From: Planctomycetota bacterium
GTDB lineage: Bacteria > Planctomycetota > UBA1135 > GCA-002748355
Length of the DNA: 64,000 nt
Direction: 5' to 3'
NCBI GenBank assembly: GCA_020638795.1
Contig: JACKHW010000002.1
Coordinates: 640,316 to 704,315 of the forward strand
Shown here: positions 62,601 through 64,000 of the stretch, one piece after another
Layout of the letters: every line of letters begins with the position of its first letter
Numbering within the stretch: position 1 is the stretch's first letter
Position numbers and translations under genes: made by a program
Notes under the pieces: model-generated
What the model was told of the DNA's origin: nothing
The model's input: only the letters and a program-made list of their open reading frames with translations
Database searches by the model: none

Positions 62601-63689
62601 CGAGACTGGACAACGAACAAATCCTTGTTGGTCACCCTCGATTCGAGCGGACGACAAGATGCCTCGCGCACCCTTCTGAATCCAACCATCTCCGGAGATG
62701 GTAACAGCGTTGCGTTCAGTACCGGTGAGGCCCTGTTTCAGTCGGACACGAACAATCAGCACGACATTTACGTGTGGAGGATCAGCGGGATGGCACCGCG
62801 AAGCTTGCAGCGAGCATCGATCTCGACTAGCGGCTCGGGCGCAAACCTGTACTCCGACATGCCGATGCTGAACCACGATGGCAGCCGGATTGTCTTCCGA
62901 AGTGACGCAACGAATCTCGTGGCCCAAGATCTCAACGGACACCGGGATGCATTTTACCACGACTTCAATACGCGACGCACTGGCCTCATCAGCCAAAGCT
63001 CACTCGGTGCCCAAGCCGACTCGTTCACGACGGGCAATGTATCGATATCCGGCTGTGGTAGCTTCGTTGCGTTTCATACCGCCGCCACGAACCTGGTCCC
63101 GGATCAGAGCAGCCGTCACAGCTCGCTGTATCTCCACGACCTCGATCAGCGCAAGACCACGAGACTGAAGACGGATTCGGGCGCCGAGTTCAACCAGTTC
63201 GGAAGCTCCTCGCCATCACTCTCCCGTTTCGGGACCCACCTTGCATTGGCAACCGGGGCCCATAACCTCGTGAGCCGCCGGGATGCGAACCTCGACGTCG
63301 ATATCTACGTCCTCCCCGGCCCTCAGGCCGCCGAAGCGAGCCTGGTCACCGCGGGTCGCGCCGAGTGGAACAGTTCCTTCGGGTTTTCGCTGAACGCGCC
63401 GCGTGAGGGCGGCCAGACCTATCTGCTGCTGCTCTCGTCCGGAACCTACCCCGGCATCGACCTGTTCGGCCGACGCATCCCCCTGGTGAACGACGCGTTG
63501 TTCGCCGTCTCCGCCGGCCTCGGGTTGGTCGGCACGCTCGACACCAACGGGCGCGCTTCCCTGGCCATCCCGATCCCCGTCTCGATTCCGACAACGCTCT
63601 ACGCTGCCTACGCGACGCTAAGGCCGGGCTCTGCAGAAGCTCTCCGAGTCGTCTCCAACTCCGTCGCGATCACGATTCAGAGACTGTAG
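59673..63689 (+). CDS. Secreted Asp-box/beta-propeller protein with shared C-terminal module
   Basis: The 1338-residue exported protein has a membrane/signal stretch at about 13-30 (SAVLLTLGLATLAVTNL). Residues ~85-800 form one or more BNR/Asp-box propellers, sortilin/VPS10-like, with repeats such as WKTTNGGQLW, LKTTDAGATW, YRSTNGGSTW, LKSTDGGRSF and FSSEDGGATW. Residues ~830-1200 carry TolB-like repeats (FVVFSSTSAQLVANDRNDKR, FVAFQSVATNLVANDTNSET, IVFRSDATNLVAQDLNGHRD), each about 60 residues. The last ~115 residues have the shared module pattern. It probably binds glycans or proteins at the cell surface; no catalytic residues were identified. No sigma or kinase gene is adjacent. Confidence 0.85.
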   Translation: MPTRTRPRTRGSISAVLLTLGLATLAVTNLQEPKPGPGSATTLIEPARPEPTNPDDRARWRRKRLVDDRGRIAPDALMRAKVHRDRMLSNQNDDPFVDNQWQWMGPWNRGGRTRALVIDPRNPQVMYAGAVSGGVWKTTNGGQLWRPLDDFAVSLIVNCLAIDPRDPNTIYAGTGESFATDGHRGAGILKTTDAGATWVQLASTNPGKQRNSIAWNYVNRIAIGTNGDLLAGIGLDLKTNGGIYRSTNGGSTWTLEAGTGLSAVLDVKFDPNDATQAIAGGNGLVWYYDSTASRWQPAAGIPSGSKRIELGYGHGARRPRPTIYASVDLNASASPLLKSTDGGRSFTTVNPGSIQMNQTTVAYLGDQASYDNVVWVDPTDDDTLIVGGVDLWRSRDGGRQLVQISDWRRYPGGSIHADHHVIVEHPSFGQNGNKTVYFGNDGGVFRTDDVYAAQQTSGWVDLNRGYGTIQFYGAAVNHTSGVLIGGTQDNGTLRTEGVIDAWQPTVAGDGGQCAADQNDPNIFYGEYIHARVFRSTDAGRSASWACGLYSILGQERWMSPPFVITDAQGTSNAPFIAPIALDPHDSNTLVVGADSIWRSRDIKSPINYPASGPRWSVIQGPVAGAKASALAFSASDDKSLAVGYDDGTVLISRDMDQANPSFLPIAALPTMVTSLAFDPTDADVLFATVGGFQSDRVRKISFDTRTRQWGTASVSGSGNSALPPCPVFSILVHPRNPRRLFVGGEIGAFSSEDGGATWKTTRTGPANVPVDQLVWREPNFVIAATYGRGAYMIAVPALPVATEWASVDPNGNWVLSPEVRMPPGSRTLSADGRFVVFSSTSAQLVANDRNDKRDVFVRDLELGSTELISVSTTGQQGNGNSNWASISYDGRFVAFQSVATNLVANDTNSETDVFVRDRQSRLTLRVNVPDGQTSGNANGASYSPMISGDGTRVSFATEATNLAPGQSPTVSRSMIVRDWTTNKSLLVTLDSSGRQDASRTLLNPTISGDGNSVAFSTGEALFQSDTNNQHDIYVWRISGMAPRSLQRASISTSGSGANLYSDMPMLNHDGSRIVFRSDATNLVAQDLNGHRDAFYHDFNTRRTGLISQSSLGAQADSFTTGNVSISGCGSFVAFHTAATNLVPDQSSRHSSLYLHDLDQRKTTRLKTDSGAEFNQFGSSSPSLSRFGTHLALATGAHNLVSRRDANLDVDIYVLPGPQAAEASLVTAGRAEWNSSFGFSLNAPREGGQTYLLLLSSGTYPGIDLFGRRIPLVNDALFAVSAGLGLVGTLDTNGRASLAIPIPVSIPTTLYAAYATLRPGSAEALRVVSNSVAITIQRL

Positions 63690-63715
63690 GGCATCCCCGG
63701 TGCCGCCCGCCCGCC

Positions 63716-63907
63716 TCACCCCTCGTCGACGAACAGGTGCACGACCGGCACTCGGCGGCCACCCCAGCAGCGCGTCGATACCCGCAGCGTCTGCGCGTAC
63801 TGAAACCGCTTGAAGTCGTTGCGGTCGACCATGCGCGCCAGCTTCGCGACGCGCGGGACCTCCATGTCGGTCGTATCGGCGACGACGCGCACCGATGGCG
63901 ACGTGAT
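63716..63907 (-). pseudogene. C-terminal fragment, possibly NAD synthetase (nadE)
   Basis: A 63-codon open frame on the minus strand ends at TGA 63716 and is cut by TAG at 63910. Its last 45 residues (VPRVAKLARMVDRNDFKRFQ, then LRVSTRCWGGRRVPVV) fit the end of the ammonia/glutamine-type NAD+ synthetase (pattern VxxLVxxxEYKRxQ...RxFGxxRRxPI), but the ATP and NAD domains are absent. It is thus probably a broken remnant. Identification is from memory of the pattern and is weak. Confidence 0.4.
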
Positions 63908-63960
63908 CTACGGCTTCAAGCGCGCATGGCACGGACGGCAGCAAGGCCATCATCGGATGA
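63888..63960 (+). pseudogene. Possible IS91-type transposase remnant
   Basis: In one frame the stretch reads DGDVIYGFKRAWHG and, after a shift of one base, TDGSKAIIG then stop. This resembles the FKRAWxDGTxAI block that precedes the end of Y2/IS91-like transposases. Only about 22 residues are present and the frame is broken. It lies beside the truncated nadE-like fragment, consistent with an old insertion. Confidence 0.3.
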
Positions 63961-63982
63961 CCGCGGCAAGAAGGAGTCTGCA

Positions 63983-64000
63983 ATGCGAGAGCGCTTCAGC
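63983..64000 (+). CDS. Start of an unidentified gene (cut by window edge)
   Basis: ATG 63983 follows AAGGAG by 6 nt, a good ribosome site, and the six visible codons read MRERFS. Nothing can be said about the product. Confidence 0.4.

Noticed and set aside
1..64000. tRNA or rRNA genes
   Set aside because: No cloverleaf with a TTCGANNC-type T-loop or rRNA-like stretch was noticed in the gaps, though a covariance search was not possible.

Overview
The window looks like chromosomal DNA from a high-GC member of the Planctomycetota, or a close PVC-group relative. That is inferred from gene content: five ECF-type sigma factors, five Hanks-type Ser/Thr kinases (three with C-terminal WD40 propellers and one fused to a formylglycine-generating-enzyme domain), and large Sec-exported proteins built from LamG, FG-GAP, Asp-box and ELW repeats. 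No rRNA, tRNA, CRISPR array or intact transposase gene was seen.

Left to right: (i) 1-4.5 kb, minus strand, an NADPH operon pntA-pntB-icd; the monomeric-type isocitrate dehydrogenase runs off the left edge. (ii) 4.7-8.3 kb, minus strand, a nine-CxxCH secreted cytochrome-like protein, a small secreted protein and an L-rhamnose-mutarotase-like enzyme coupled to it by a GTGA overlap. (iii) 8.6-10.9 kb, a sigma factor and a membrane kinase. (iv) 11.2-14.1 kb, hutF, a 38-bp tandem repeat array and a secreted protein with a BamE-like tail. (v) 14.1-22.1 kb, a LamG/FG-GAP protein, a sigma factor, a WD40 kinase and a secreted unknown. (vi) 22.3-26.7 kb, PEP carboxylase (apparently with a non-canonical ATC start) and delta-1-pyrroline-5-carboxylate dehydrogenase. 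(vii) 26.7-33.5 kb, a secreted protein, a sigma factor, a kinase-FGE fusion and a LamG/FG-GAP protein. (viii) 33.7-36.7 kb, a Fur-family regulator and an apparently exported KatG. (ix) 36.8-41 kb, an orphan NuoE-NuoF fusion with two overlapping downstream genes, a macro-domain protein and a lipocalin. (x) 41-43.8 kb, a P-type Ca2+-like ATPase. (xi) 43.9-49.7 kb, a kinase, a sigma factor and an ELW-repeat secreted protein. (xii) 49.8-58.6 kb, a pectate-lyase-fold protein, a kinase, a sigma factor and a metzincin/FG-GAP protein. (xiii) 58.6-64 kb, a hairpin and a 167-bp MITE-like element, a truncated haemoglobin, a collagen-like ORF, a 1338-residue Asp-box exoprotein and gene debris.

The most striking pattern is that all five sigma genes sit in the same arrangement. 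The 5' side faces a gene for a secreted protein (divergent in four cases, co-directional in one) and the 3' side faces a Ser/Thr kinase gene (convergent in three, downstream in two). The five flanking secreted proteins, and three others in the window, appear to end in a related beta-rich module of about 100-140 residues. I read this as a repeated signalling unit (kinase, sigma factor, exported target) and the best candidate here for an undescribed system. The other genes are mostly central metabolism (NADPH supply, anaplerosis, glutamate formation) and oxidative-stress defence.
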